From a virus: a stretch of 22,786 bases of DNA. The stretch spans positions 1-22,786 of IMG/VR virus record IMGVR_UViG_3300028558_000102; one strand, 5' to 3'. Positions 1 to 6,865 of this stretch are shown here, piece by piece (positions within the stretch are counted from its first letter, which is position 1; each line of letters opens with the position of its first letter). The notes below the pieces were generated by a model that worked only from the letters and a program-made list of their open reading frames with translations, did not search any database and was not told where the DNA came from. A program made the position numbers and the translations under genes.

Positions 1-609
1 CCGCTCGCGGCGGCTCTTGGTGCGCCGGAGCTGTGCTGTTCTCTGCGGGAGGTTGACGTCGCTCAGTGACAGCCCTACGGCCTCTGAGACGCGTACGCCT
101 GTGTCCATGAGGAACATCAGCATCGCGATGTCTCGTCGTCCTGTGGCCGTCCTAGCGTCGCACACGGCCAGCAGCGAGCGGAACTCGTCGTCGGTGATGG
201 TCTGCATGTCCTTGCGGTGGAAGGTCGGGATGGGCACCTTCCCTCGACCGAAGGGGCTGGTCCTGACGATCCCCTCAGCGACCATCCAGTTGCAGAAGGT
301 CCGCATGTGAGTGATGCGGCTGGTGATGGTCCTGTCGGCCCACTCAAGTTCCTGCAACTTGGCGATATAGGCCCTGGCGACGTTCCTGTCGATGTCCTCG
401 GCCTCGCCTACCTCGGGCATTGCCTTGGCGAAGTGGTAGAGGGCCTGGGCGTAGGTGGAGATAGTCTGGTCGGCGCGTCCCTCGGCTTTCTTGGCAACCA
501 GGAAGAAGTCGATGGCACGGTCTAGCTGCACGTCCTGCTCCTGTTGATCGTCTGACTCCTTGCTCTGCCAGCGCTGCAAGATGCCTGGTCTCTGATCAGT
601 AAGGGCCAT
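1..609 (-). CDS. int: Tyrosine recombinase / phage integrase, partial (C-terminus off window)
   Basis: This would catalyse site-specific integration and excision of the phage genome. The visible 203 residues hold an N-terminal SAM-like DNA-binding domain (about residues 28-118, with the stretch DQTISTYAQALYHF) and the start of the catalytic domain. TGVRVSEAVGLSLSDV (about 170-185) carries the first catalytic Arg (R173) of the tyrosine recombinase family. The sequence ends in TKSRRER, where the catalytic beta-hairpin Lys is expected. The His-x-x-Arg and Tyr motifs lie beyond the left edge. The start is uncertain: in-frame ATGs lie at 651, 618 and 609, and none has a well-spaced Shine-Dalgarno. 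I use 609, the most internal. If the leftward promoter at 650-679 is real, the 651 start is excluded. The gene is divergent from all the others and its 3' end points away from the structural genes, so attP may lie just left of the window. Confidence 0.93.
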   Translation of the reverse strand, partial: MALTDQRPGILQRWQSKESDDQQEQDVQLDRAIDFFLVAKKAEGRADQTISTYAQALYHFAKAMPEVGEAEDIDRNVARAYIAKLQELEWADRTITSRITHMRTFCNWMVAEGIVRTSPFGRGKVPIPTFHRKDMQTITDDEFRSLLAVCDARTATGRRDIAMLMFLMDTGVRVSEAVGLSLSDVNLPQRTAQLRRTKSRRER

Positions 610-649
610 TCCTTGCATGCGTCTCGCGCAACTCTGGTGCGCAGGGAGC

Positions 650-679
650 ATGGTAGCAGGTCGGAAATGATCGAGTCAA
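650..679 (-). promoter_or_regulatory. Possible leftward promoter for the integrase
   Basis: On the - strand TTGACT (complement of 674-679) is followed after 18 bases by TACCAT (complement of 650-655). These match the sigma70-type consensus at 5/6 and 4/6 positions. Transcription would begin near 643, upstream of integrase starts 618 and 609. This is a pattern match only, with no conservation data. Confidence 0.35.
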
Positions 680-726
680 ACCTGCAAGGAGCCTGGAACT
701 CTACTATTTGGCCAACTCTTTTCGGC

Positions 727-741
727 CCAGTGTCACACTGG
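727..741. promoter_or_regulatory. 15-bp perfect palindrome, candidate operator
   Basis: CCAGTGTCACACTGG is a perfect inverted repeat around a central C. It lies in the divergent spacer between the integrase and the rightward operon and overlaps the -35 region of the promoter ending at 762. A dimeric repressor or Cro-like protein bound here would block that promoter. The regulator itself is not in this window, and I saw no second copy of the palindrome. Confidence 0.45.
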
Positions 742-762
742 CCATACCGTTCGTGGTACAAT
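732..762 (+). promoter_or_regulatory. Probable extended -10 promoter for the rightward operon
   Basis: TGGTACAAT (754-762) is an extended -10 element: a TG one base before TACAAT, which matches TATAAT at 5/6. The -35 region is weak; GTCACA at 732-737 has a long 19-base spacer. A start near 769 would give a short leader with the AGGGAGG ribosome-binding site at 783-789. The next downstream genes (nuclease, tRNAs, zinc ribbon, terminases) could all be read from here. Confidence 0.5.
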
Positions 763-793
763 GAATATGTAAGGGTCGAGATAGGGAGGCCAG

Positions 794-1258
794 TTGAAGC
801 ACTGCGGTCACTGCCACGAAGATAAGCCGCTGACGGAGTTCCACCGGAATGCCGCGACCAACGACGGTCTGCAGGCATGGTGCAGGAACTGCATGGGAGA
901 GTTCGTCAGGAGCGGCAGCGCGCGGCATGGTATCGACGAGCTTCTCTGGTCTGCCTACTTCACTGGTCGCTGTGATCTCTGCGGAGCGTACGCATCTGGC
1001 ACCAAGCACGGGTGGTCTATCGACCATGACCACGACCACTGCGCCGGGCCAACAGGCTGCATTGAATGCGTGCGGGGCGTGCTCTGTCAGCAGTGCAACA
1101 TCATGGAGGGCCACGTCGCCTCCGCGCAGGAGCGTGGCCTGATTACGGAAGTTCTAGGCCCGTTGAGGGACTACCTGCGAAACGGTGGCCCGTTCCAGCG
1201 ATTTCGCGGCATCAGTAGTGTTTCGTTCGAGTCACTGAGGGAAATAGACCTCACTTAG
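794..1258 (+). CDS. HNH endonuclease of the recombination endonuclease VII family
   Basis: This is a 154-residue nuclease. C4xxC7 and C30xxC33 form an N-terminal zinc ribbon of the kind often fused to phage HNH nucleases. The endonuclease VII core follows: C60xxC63, the D77-H78-D79-H80 cluster, the segment RGVLC, C98xxC101 and N102, i.e. a structural zinc with a beta-beta-alpha metal site. Family members resolve branched or mismatched DNA, and phage HNH proteins next to terminase genes often assist packaging. The start is TTG at 794, with AGGGAGG at 783-789. The first internal ATG would remove the zinc ribbon, so TTG is strongly preferred. The stop codon overlaps the 5' end of the tRNA gene at 1257. 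Its exact role (packaging, recombination or homing) is not shown. Confidence 0.88.
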   Translation: MKHCGHCHEDKPLTEFHRNAATNDGLQAWCRNCMGEFVRSGSARHGIDELLWSAYFTGRCDLCGAYASGTKHGWSIDHDHDHCAGPTGCIECVRGVLCQQCNIMEGHVASAQERGLITEVLGPLRDYLRNGGPFQRFRGISSVSFESLREIDLT

Positions 1259-1334
1259 CGGGATGGAGCAGTTGGTTAGCTCGTCGGGTCCATACCCCGA
1301 AGGTCGTCGATCCGAGTCTAAGCTCCCGCCACCA
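1257..1334 (+). tRNA. Initiator-like tRNA-Met (anticodon CAT), atypical T arm
   Basis: The anticodon CAT is at 1291-1293. Initiator hallmarks are present: an unpaired 1-72 position (A1257/C1330), three consecutive G:C pairs at the base of the anticodon stem (GGG 1286-1288 with CCC 1296-1298), and an A11:U24 pair in the D stem (GAGC/GCTC). The acceptor pairs 1258-1263 with 1324-1329. A73 and an encoded CCA (1332-1334) close the gene. Oddities: position 33 is C1290 instead of U and position 38 is C1295. The T arm has one extra base and pairs poorly, with about three of five pairs if the loop is eight bases. It may be functional and unusual, or a decaying copy. The 5' end falls inside the TAG stop of the nuclease gene. 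Confidence 0.75.
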
Positions 1335-1431
1335 AATACAACCCCTGCGGTTCCGCCCGTAGGGTGGACACCCGCGCCAGGGATACGGCGCTACGGTCAG
1401 GCCCCACCCGGATCACCAAAGGGCCGTCTAC
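1335..1431 (+). other. Structured spacer between the two tRNA genes
   Basis: There is no gene here. Several inverted repeats are visible: GCGG-TT-CCGC (1347-1356) nested in CCCT/AGGG (1343-1346 with 1361-1364), and GCGCC/GGCGC (1374-1378 with 1387-1391) inside GGGTGG/CCACCC (1362-1367 with 1404-1409). An ACCA at 1415-1418 resembles a tRNA end, but no matching acceptor or T-loop consensus is present, so I do not call a third tRNA. It may be a decayed tRNA or a processing structure. Confidence 0.3.
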
Positions 1432-1518
1432 GGAAGGTTGGCCGAGCGGTAAGGCTCCGGTCCCGAACACCGGTGACGGGCACGGCCCGCGAGAGTTCGA
1501 TCCTTTCACCTTCCGCCA
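1432..1518 (+). tRNA. tRNA-Ser (anticodon CGA)
   Basis: This is a complete class II tRNA. The acceptor GGAAGGT pairs perfectly with ACCTTCC. The D stem is GCC/GGC and the anticodon stem CCGGT/ACCGG. The long variable arm CGGGC-ACG-GCCCG is at 1477-1489, the T stem GAGAG/CTTTC carries loop TTCGATC, the discriminator is G1515, and CCA is encoded at 1516-1518. G73 with a long variable arm indicates serine. The anticodon at 1464-1466 reads UCG codons. Position 33 is C1463 instead of U and position 38 is C1468, the same two substitutions as in the neighbouring tRNA-Met. The rest of the molecule is canonical. Confidence 0.92.
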
Positions 1519-1539
1519 ACAACTCCCGAAGGATGCCGC

Positions 1540-1758
1540 ATGCCGCTATACGAATACATCTGTGCCAACTGTGGGCGCCGCTTCGACTTGCTGGCGTCCA
1601 TCGAAAACCGCGACAGCGTCGAGCGCAAGTGCCCCGAATGCACTTGCCCTGTTTCCAGCCGAGTCACCGTCCCCAGCAAGCTGACCGTGTACTTCCATGG
1701 GCGCGGCTGGTCGTGCGTTGACAAGAACTACGGGAGCAACGATGCCCCAAGCGACTAG
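1540..1758 (+). CDS. Small zinc-ribbon protein, FmdB-like
   Basis: The 72-residue protein begins MPLYEYICANCGRRF and has C8xxC11 and C31xxC34 pairs that would bind one zinc. This opening and spacing are typical of the FmdB / CxxC_CxxC_SSSS regulatory zinc-ribbon family. The C-terminal half (from about residue 40) has no recognisable domain and ends in a polar tail. The start ATG has GAAGGA at 1528-1533 with ideal spacing, just after the tRNA-Ser CCA. Its last 17 bases overlap the next gene. Family members are small and mostly of unknown function, so a DNA- or protein-binding role is inference. Confidence 0.8.
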   Translation: MPLYEYICANCGRRFDLLASIENRDSVERKCPECTCPVSSRVTVPSKLTVYFHGRGWSCVDKNYGSNDAPSD

Positions 1759-2338
1759 CGGCAGCGCGGCTCCCCGCGCAACCGAGGGAACACGCATACC
1801 TGTTGAGTCGATGAAGCGGCGATCACGTGGTCGTCCGCCTGGCTCTGCAAACAAGCCGAAGAGCATGGTGCCCGCCGAGTTCGCCAAGGAAATCCTGACG
1901 ACCCTGCAAGACATCATCCCCGCAGAGAGTTTCGCGTACCTCAAGGGCGTGGTCATGGACGGCAAGGCCGTCTCGACCAAGGCCGAGCTGGACACCCTGA
2001 TCGTGCTGCTCAACCGCAGCCTATGGGGTGCGCTCGTCGAGGAAATGCGACCGCCCACGCCTCCTGACAACATCGAGGACGCTCTCGAAATGGTCAAGGA
2101 GACTGGCACGTCTGAGCCGAAGCAGCAATTCCGGCGTGACGTGACCGAGCGCCTCAAGGTGCTCAACAGCCTTCTCACACTGCGCTCTCAGATCGAGAAG
2201 CGCGAGGAGGACAAGGGTGACGACGGCGAGTCGGCCCTGGTGAAGATTTGGGCTGCTCGTGGCATGGCTGGTCGCGTGACCATCAATGTCGAGCGCCATG
2301 AGCCGACCGTCATCGAGGGTCGCGCGGTTCCGGTCTAG
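1742..2338 (+). CDS. Probable small terminase subunit (AT-hook protein)
   Basis: This 198-residue protein lies directly before the large terminase, the usual place of the small subunit that recognises the packaging site. Residues 25-40 (KRRSRGRPPGSANKPK) contain an AT-hook core RGRP followed by a basic patch that could contact the DNA minor groove. A mostly helical, charged middle (about 45-160) would suit oligomerisation. I chose ATG 1742 because GGGAG lies five bases upstream at 1732-1736. An upstream in-frame start at 1697 would add 15 residues inside the zinc-ribbon gene. The stop TAG shares its G with the GTG start of the large terminase. The role rests on position and the DNA-binding motif; I do not see a clear small-terminase helix-turn-helix. 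Confidence 0.68.
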   Translation: MPQATSGSAAPRATEGTRIPVESMKRRSRGRPPGSANKPKSMVPAEFAKEILTTLQDIIPAESFAYLKGVVMDGKAVSTKAELDTLIVLLNRSLWGALVEEMRPPTPPDNIEDALEMVKETGTSEPKQQFRRDVTERLKVLNSLLTLRSQIEKREEDKGDDGESALVKIWAARGMAGRVTINVERHEPTVIEGRAVPV

Positions 2339-3792
2339 TGGCTGCCACGCCGGAGCAGGAGATCATCGAGCTTCTGAGCAACCCGGGCGTCCTGCTCGAA
2401 ACGCTCACCGAACTGGACGGTGGACCGACAAGGCTAGAGCCGTACCAGTGGCGCTACCTGAATGACATGGCGGACTTCCGCATTGTCAACAAGAGCCGCC
2501 AGATCGGATTTTCGACCATCATCGCGGCTGAGGGTTTCGCTCGCGCGCTGACGTCCACGAAGCCGTATAAATGCAACTACGTCTCGATCAACCAGACGGA
2601 AGCCGCCGACAAGATCGAGATTGCCCGCAACTTCTACCACAGCATCCCCGATGTGTTCGGTGAGGGTGCTGACCCGATCAAGCGGGTCCTCTGGAAGGAC
2701 AGCGAGCACGAGATCGCGTTCGGTCGTCCGCCGCGTGTTGCGAGTCTGATCTCGCAGCCAGCGTCGTCCGGTATCCGAGGCGGTCGCAAGGACATCTACT
2801 TCGATGAGTTCGCGCACATCCGCGACGCGAAGAAGCTGTTCACCGCCGCAATGCCAGCCATCATCCGTGGTGGCGGTCGCTTCACGATCATCTCGACACC
2901 GCTCGGACAGAGCGGCCTGTTCTACGACGTCTGCACCGACATCGCGAGCTACCCGCAGTACAGCCGCCACTCCGTTCCGTGGTGGGAGTGCTCGGAAATG
3001 GTCAAGCCGGAGTTCTTCGACGAGGCCATCGCAATGGCTCCCGACATGGACACCGTCGCTCGTGTCGCCAAGTACGGCACGCTGAAACTGCAATCCCTGC
3101 TCGATGGACTGGGCGGCGACATTCAGTCGTTCCAGACCGAGTTCGAGGCGACGTTCGTTGACGAGACCGAGGCGTACTACCCGTGGGAACTCGTCATCAA
3201 GGGCGTGAACGACGATCTGCCGATCTGGCGCCACATTCCGAATGGGTGGCAGCCGGAGGGCGACGTCTCCATCGGTGTTGACCTTGCCAAGATGCGAGAC
3301 GAGTCGGTGTTCACCGTCGTCGAGCACATCAAGGACGACGCACACCCGAAGGGCATGCGGCAAGTGGTTCGCCTCATCACCACGAGCCAGGCGGACTACG
3401 ACAAGCAGGCCGACTACCTGATCGAACTGGCCATCGCGTCGCACGCACGCCGGATCACGATTGACGAGACCGGTCCTGGCGCGATGTTCGTTGAACGGCT
3501 CAAGAAGTCGTCCGTGGGAACGATGGTCGAAGGCGTGACCTTCACCAACGCCTACAAAGAGAACTGGGCCACGCGGTTCAAGGGCGCGCTGCAGGGAGAC
3601 GTTCCCTCGGTCAGCTACCCGCGCATCGCACAGCTCCTGCGCCAGATACACAACATTCGCCGGACCAAGTCTGAGGCGGGGTTCTACAAGTTCTCCGGTG
3701 GAAGTGCAGCGAAGGCGGACGACTACTTCTGGTCGTTGTGCCTCGCGCTCTTTGGTAAGGGCCGCGTCGCGGCAAGGATTTCGTCGCTATGA
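2338..3792 (+). CDS. terL: Large terminase subunit (packaging ATPase and nuclease)
   Basis: This is the motor that pumps DNA into the prohead and cuts the concatemer. Of its 484 residues, the N-terminal ATPase has a variant Walker A KSRQIGFST (52-60), a Walker B IYFDE (153-157, with D156 and catalytic E157) and the coupling motif STPLG (186-190). The C-terminal RNase H-like nuclease shows acidic residues in SIGVDLAK (D315), ITIDETGPG (D376) and AKADDYFW (D461/D462). Length and motif order fit a full-length terminase. The GTG start overlaps the previous stop by one base, and no closely spaced ribosome-binding site precedes it, so translation is probably coupled to the small subunit. Confidence 0.96.
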   Translation: MAATPEQEIIELLSNPGVLLETLTELDGGPTRLEPYQWRYLNDMADFRIVNKSRQIGFSTIIAAEGFARALTSTKPYKCNYVSINQTEAADKIEIARNFYHSIPDVFGEGADPIKRVLWKDSEHEIAFGRPPRVASLISQPASSGIRGGRKDIYFDEFAHIRDAKKLFTAAMPAIIRGGGRFTIISTPLGQSGLFYDVCTDIASYPQYSRHSVPWWECSEMVKPEFFDEAIAMAPDMDTVARVAKYGTLKLQSLLDGLGGDIQSFQTEFEATFVDETEAYYPWELVIKGVNDDLPIWRHIPNGWQPEGDVSIGVDLAKMRDESVFTVVEHIKDDAHPKGMRQVVRLITTSQADYDKQADYLIELAIASHARRITIDETGPGAMFVERLKKSSVGTMVEGVTFTNAYKENWATRFKGALQGDVPSVSYPRIAQLLRQIHNIRRTKSEAGFYKFSGGSAAKADDYFWSLCLALFGKGRVAARISSL

Positions 3793-3992
3793 CCATTGCC
3801 CAACTCGACCGGCTCGTAAGCAAGACAGAACTCACGCCTGCGTCGAAGCAGGTCCTGCGTCTGGTCCGCCACGCCGTCGTCTCAGGTCGCGCGAGCGAGG
3901 CTGAGATCGGCTCCTACGATTGGCAAGTCGGCGTGGACACATATGAAGGCGGGGCACTGCGCTTTCGCTTCTCCCTCAAGAAGGCAGCGTAG
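3789..3992 (+). CDS. Small protein of unknown function
   Basis: This 67-residue protein sits between the large terminase and the portal. Its ATG overlaps the terminase stop (ATGA), and its own stop directly abuts the portal start, so it is embedded in a translationally coupled chain and is very likely expressed. An N-terminal half with helical character (ASKQVLRLVRHAVVSG) is followed by a probable beta region (GVDTYEGGALRFRFSLKK). No signal peptide, membrane segment or known motif is visible. Small genes at this position in other siphophages have no assigned role, and I do not assign one here. Confidence 0.7.
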   Translation: MTIAQLDRLVSKTELTPASKQVLRLVRHAVVSGRASEAEIGSYDWQVGVDTYEGGALRFRFSLKKAA

Positions 3993-5483
3993 ATGACAAC
4001 CGTCAAGCACGTCGAGCCCGACATGGTTCAGAAGGCCGACATCTCCGTTCCTGTCCCGTCGAGCATGGCGCTGCGCTTTTCGAGTATCGGCAGCGCAAAC
4101 GAACTGGCCGATGGCACGTCTCGCAAGATCATGGCCGTTCGTCGCCGGGCGCAGTACAACATCTACTACGACATGTACCGCCAGCACCCGACGCTGCGCG
4201 CCGCAATCGAGAAGGTCGCGAAGGTCACCGTCCAGAACGGCTTCCTCTGTGTCCCGTCTGACAACGAACTGGCACTTGACAAGGTCAAGGCCAAGGCGAT
4301 CCAGAAGTTCCTTCGCAAGTCCAACGCCATGCAGCTTATCCGGCTGACCGCGAAGGACCTGGGCATCTACGGCGAGGCGTACTGGTGGGTCCAGCGCGCT
4401 CGGGGAAACGCCACCAACGGCATCCCGAACGGGCAGCCGCTCATGGCCAAGCGACTGCACCCGAAGTACATAGACCCGAAGTCCGCAGACGGCATCAACG
4501 TCACGTCATACAGCTACAGCGTTACGCCAGACGACGTCAAGGCCACCAGCTACGACCCATCTTGCATCATCCATTTCAAGCTCGAAGACCCGGATGATGA
4601 CCTGCACGGACTGAGCCTTTTGTTCTCCCTGCAGCGCACCGTAGCGAATGACCTTTTCGCGATGGAGTACAACGGCAAGTTCTTCGAGAACAGCGCGCAG
4701 ACGGGCATCATCTTCAATATGAAGAACGCCTCGCAGGACGAGGTTGATCGCAACCGAGCCTGGCTTGAGGAGAACTACATCGGTGCCTCAAACGCGCACC
4801 GTCCGCTGATCCTCGAAGGCGACATCGACGTTCAGAAGTCCGTCGCCGCTATGGCTGACATGCAGTTCCTCGAAGGTCGCACGTTCAACCGGCAGGAAAT
4901 CCTGTCCGTTCTTGACGTCCCTGGCGAGAAGCTGCAGATCACCGGTCACTCGAACAGGTCTACCGCCAAGGAGTCGGACAACACGTTCCGCTCCGAGTCG
5001 CTTGTCGGCTGGCAGTCGATCATCGAAGAGGAGATCAACAACCGGCTCATCCTCGACATGTTCGGATGGGACGACACGCTGTTCCAGCTTGCGCAGATGT
5101 CCATGAGGGACCTGCTCGACCTGACGACGATGTTCACCGCCCTGCTCGACAAGGCCGTGTTCAACGTCAACGAAATCCGTGGCCAGTTCGGCTACTCCAA
5201 CGTGAAGGGCGGCGACGTCAACTCGATCTCTGCTTCGACGGGCATCATCCCGCTCGACCAGGTCGAACCCATCGCCTCCACCCTGGCAACCCCCAAGCCG
5301 ACGGCTATTGCCACGGCACCAGATGGCTCTCCTGCAAAGGTCCCACAGGGAGCAGGGGCGCCAGTTGTAAACGGACCCAAGGGACACGCGGGAACGCCCC
5401 GCATACCCGGTAAACCAGGCCGACCCGGTCATAGCGGCGAGCCCGGCAAGCCCGGTCAAGCCGGTGGCTCCGGCGCAGCGTAA
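3993..5483 (+). CDS. Portal protein with collagen-like C-terminal tail
   Basis: The portal forms the dodecameric ring at the capsid vertex through which DNA enters and leaves. The 496-residue protein follows the terminase and matches the HK97/SPP1-type portal layout: a helical start with YYDMYRQHPTLRAAIEKVA, the wing/clip region with DLGIYGEAYWWVQR and RLHPKYIDP, and the segment LSVLDVPGEKLQI followed by NRSTAKESDNTFRSE (about 306-335), which is typical near the tunnel-forming part of the family. Residues 461-496 are an uninterrupted run of Gly-X-Y-type triplets (GPK GHA GTP RIP GKP GRP and so on), with one triplet lacking Gly. Such a tail is not a usual portal feature. There is no spacer from the previous gene; the start follows its stop directly. 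Confidence 0.93.
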   Translation: MTTVKHVEPDMVQKADISVPVPSSMALRFSSIGSANELADGTSRKIMAVRRRAQYNIYYDMYRQHPTLRAAIEKVAKVTVQNGFLCVPSDNELALDKVKAKAIQKFLRKSNAMQLIRLTAKDLGIYGEAYWWVQRARGNATNGIPNGQPLMAKRLHPKYIDPKSADGINVTSYSYSVTPDDVKATSYDPSCIIHFKLEDPDDDLHGLSLLFSLQRTVANDLFAMEYNGKFFENSAQTGIIFNMKNASQDEVDRNRAWLEENYIGASNAHRPLILEGDIDVQKSVAAMADMQFLEGRTFNRQEILSVLDVPGEKLQITGHSNRSTAKESDNTFRSESLVGWQSIIEEEINNRLILDMFGWDDTLFQLAQMSMRDLLDLTTMFTALLDKAVFNVNEIRGQFGYSNVKGGDVNSISASTGIIPLDQVEPIASTLATPKPTAIATAPDGSPAKVPQGAGAPVVNGPKGHAGTPRIPGKPGRPGHSGEPGKPGQAGGSGAA

Positions 5484-5489
5484 ACAGAG

Positions 5490-6854
5490 ATGTCTATGAA
5501 GAAGACCATTCCGTTTCGCATTACGTTCCCGGTTGCCAAGGCTGAGACCCGTGAAGACGGCATGTATCTCACCGGAGAGGCAAGCGGACCCGAGATCGAC
5601 GCCACCAACGAGCGCATGTCGCCCGAGTGTGTAAAGGCGTTTGCTGAGCAGGTAACGGTTGCCGCCGCTGCAGGCACGCCCCTGACATACCGCGACGCTC
5701 ACGCTCCTGACGGTGTGTTCCGCGACCTGGGCGACATCACTCGCGCGTGGGTTGACGAGAACTGCCATCTCGGCATCGAAGTCAAGCTCTATGACGACTC
5801 CCCTGCGTCTCAGTGGCTGTTCAAGCAGATCATTGACAAGAAGAAGAAGTTCGGAATGTCCGTTGCGGGCAGCGTTCGTGACTACGTTGACGAGATGGTC
5901 GCGGGAGTCAAGAACGTCGTTCGCACATACAAGGACGTAATGCTGAGCGAGATCAGCAACACAACCCGACCAGCATGGACGCCGTCCTTCGGGACCGTCC
6001 TGTCAAAAGCCATTGACGAAGCCACGGCTGAGTCTCTTGCCTCTGAAGGAGAGAACGTGCTCGAAACCACGCTCGATCAGAACGGCGACGCGACCCCGGC
6101 TGCGCCCGTCACTGAGCCCGTTGTTGCGCCGGTTGTTGAACCGGTTGTCGAAGTTCCGGCTGCTGATGCAGCCACTGAAAAGGCGGTCGTCTACGACATC
6201 TACGGCAACGTCCTTGGGACGGTCGTAGACGGCGACGACGCTGCTGCCGAGCGACAGGAAGACGCAGAGGACGCGCAGGACGCGGCCTATCTGCTCGCCC
6301 GTCTCGCCGACATGCTTGGCAACGAGGACGATGCCGACAAGCAGACAATGCTGAAGGCGATCATCGACCTCGCGACGAAGCTCTTTAGCGCACAGATTGC
6401 CGATGTAGGCAACGAGGCACCGGATGACGGATCGGGCAGTGTTGCGATGTCGAACGACACCGCCGCCGCCGACCTGCAGAAGTCCGGTCGCTCACTGTCT
6501 GCGGCCAACGCAAAGCGTCTCACCGCGCTGCGCGACGAAATGTCCAGTCTCCTGACCGACTGTGGAGTCGAGACGGAGACCCCCGCTCCTGCGAAGAAGA
6601 ACTCGGAAGACGCGGAGACGACCCTCGAAAAGTCGCTGACAGTCGAGAAGGCTGCTCTTGTGACTCAGGTCGAGGACCTTCAGCGTTCCCTTACTGAGAA
6701 AACCGCTCGCATCGAGGAGCTTGAGAACATGCCCGCGACCGCTCCGGCCCTTGTGACCAGGAACGACGAAGTGGACCTGATGGCTGAACTCTCGAAGATG
6801 AAGCCGCAGGATCGCATCCGCATGGGTCTGGCTCTCACGCATCAGGCTCGGTAA
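5490..6854 (+). CDS. Capsid maturation protease fused to a scaffold-like region
   Basis: Of 454 residues, the first 175 resemble S78-type/XkdF-like prohead proteases. There is a likely catalytic His in TYRDAHAPDG (H71) and a likely nucleophile in FGMSVAGSV (S124), with a WTPS segment near the domain end. A Val/Pro-rich linker (about 205-224) and a long acidic Ala-rich region follow. A predicted coiled coil (about 376-414, EKSLTVEKAALVTQVEDLQR) and a basic helix at the C-terminus (KPQDRIRMGLALTHQ) complete it. This layout suggests a protease plus internal scaffold that cores the prohead and then digests itself, as known for fused protease-scaffold proteins. The start is ATG 5490; ATG 5496 is an equally possible start two codons in. 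The capsid gene follows 11 bases later. Confidence 0.85.
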   Translation: MSMKKTIPFRITFPVAKAETREDGMYLTGEASGPEIDATNERMSPECVKAFAEQVTVAAAAGTPLTYRDAHAPDGVFRDLGDITRAWVDENCHLGIEVKLYDDSPASQWLFKQIIDKKKKFGMSVAGSVRDYVDEMVAGVKNVVRTYKDVMLSEISNTTRPAWTPSFGTVLSKAIDEATAESLASEGENVLETTLDQNGDATPAAPVTEPVVAPVVEPVVEVPAADAATEKAVVYDIYGNVLGTVVDGDDAAAERQEDAEDAQDAAYLLARLADMLGNEDDADKQTMLKAIIDLATKLFSAQIADVGNEAPDDGSGSVAMSNDTAAADLQKSGRSLSAANAKRLTALRDEMSSLLTDCGVETETPAPAKKNSEDAETTLEKSLTVEKAALVTQVEDLQRSLTEKTARIEELENMPATAPALVTRNDEVDLMAELSKMKPQDRIRMGLALTHQAR

Positions 6855-6865
6855 AGGAAACGCAC

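Noticed and set aside
613-825. 70-codon + strand frame between integrase and nuclease
   Set aside because: It spans the palindrome and the promoter, lacks a ribosome-binding site, and overlaps the nuclease start.
1335-1418. Possible third tRNA ending in ACCA at 1415-1418
   Set aside because: The preceding bases have no matching acceptor 5' strand and no T-loop consensus, and the strongest hairpin has an eight-base loop.
1263-1721. 152-codon + strand frame across both tRNAs
   Set aside because: It covers two tRNA genes and the zinc-ribbon gene, and the translation has no protein character.
2434-3651. 405-codon open frame on the - strand opposite the large terminase
   Set aside because: It is a shadow of the terminase caused by GC-biased codons. 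It has no ribosome-binding site or recognisable protein features, while the + strand has all terminase motifs.
5373-5480. Collagen-like repeats as a separate fibre gene
   Set aside because: The repeats are in frame with the portal, with no internal start or ribosome-binding site before them.
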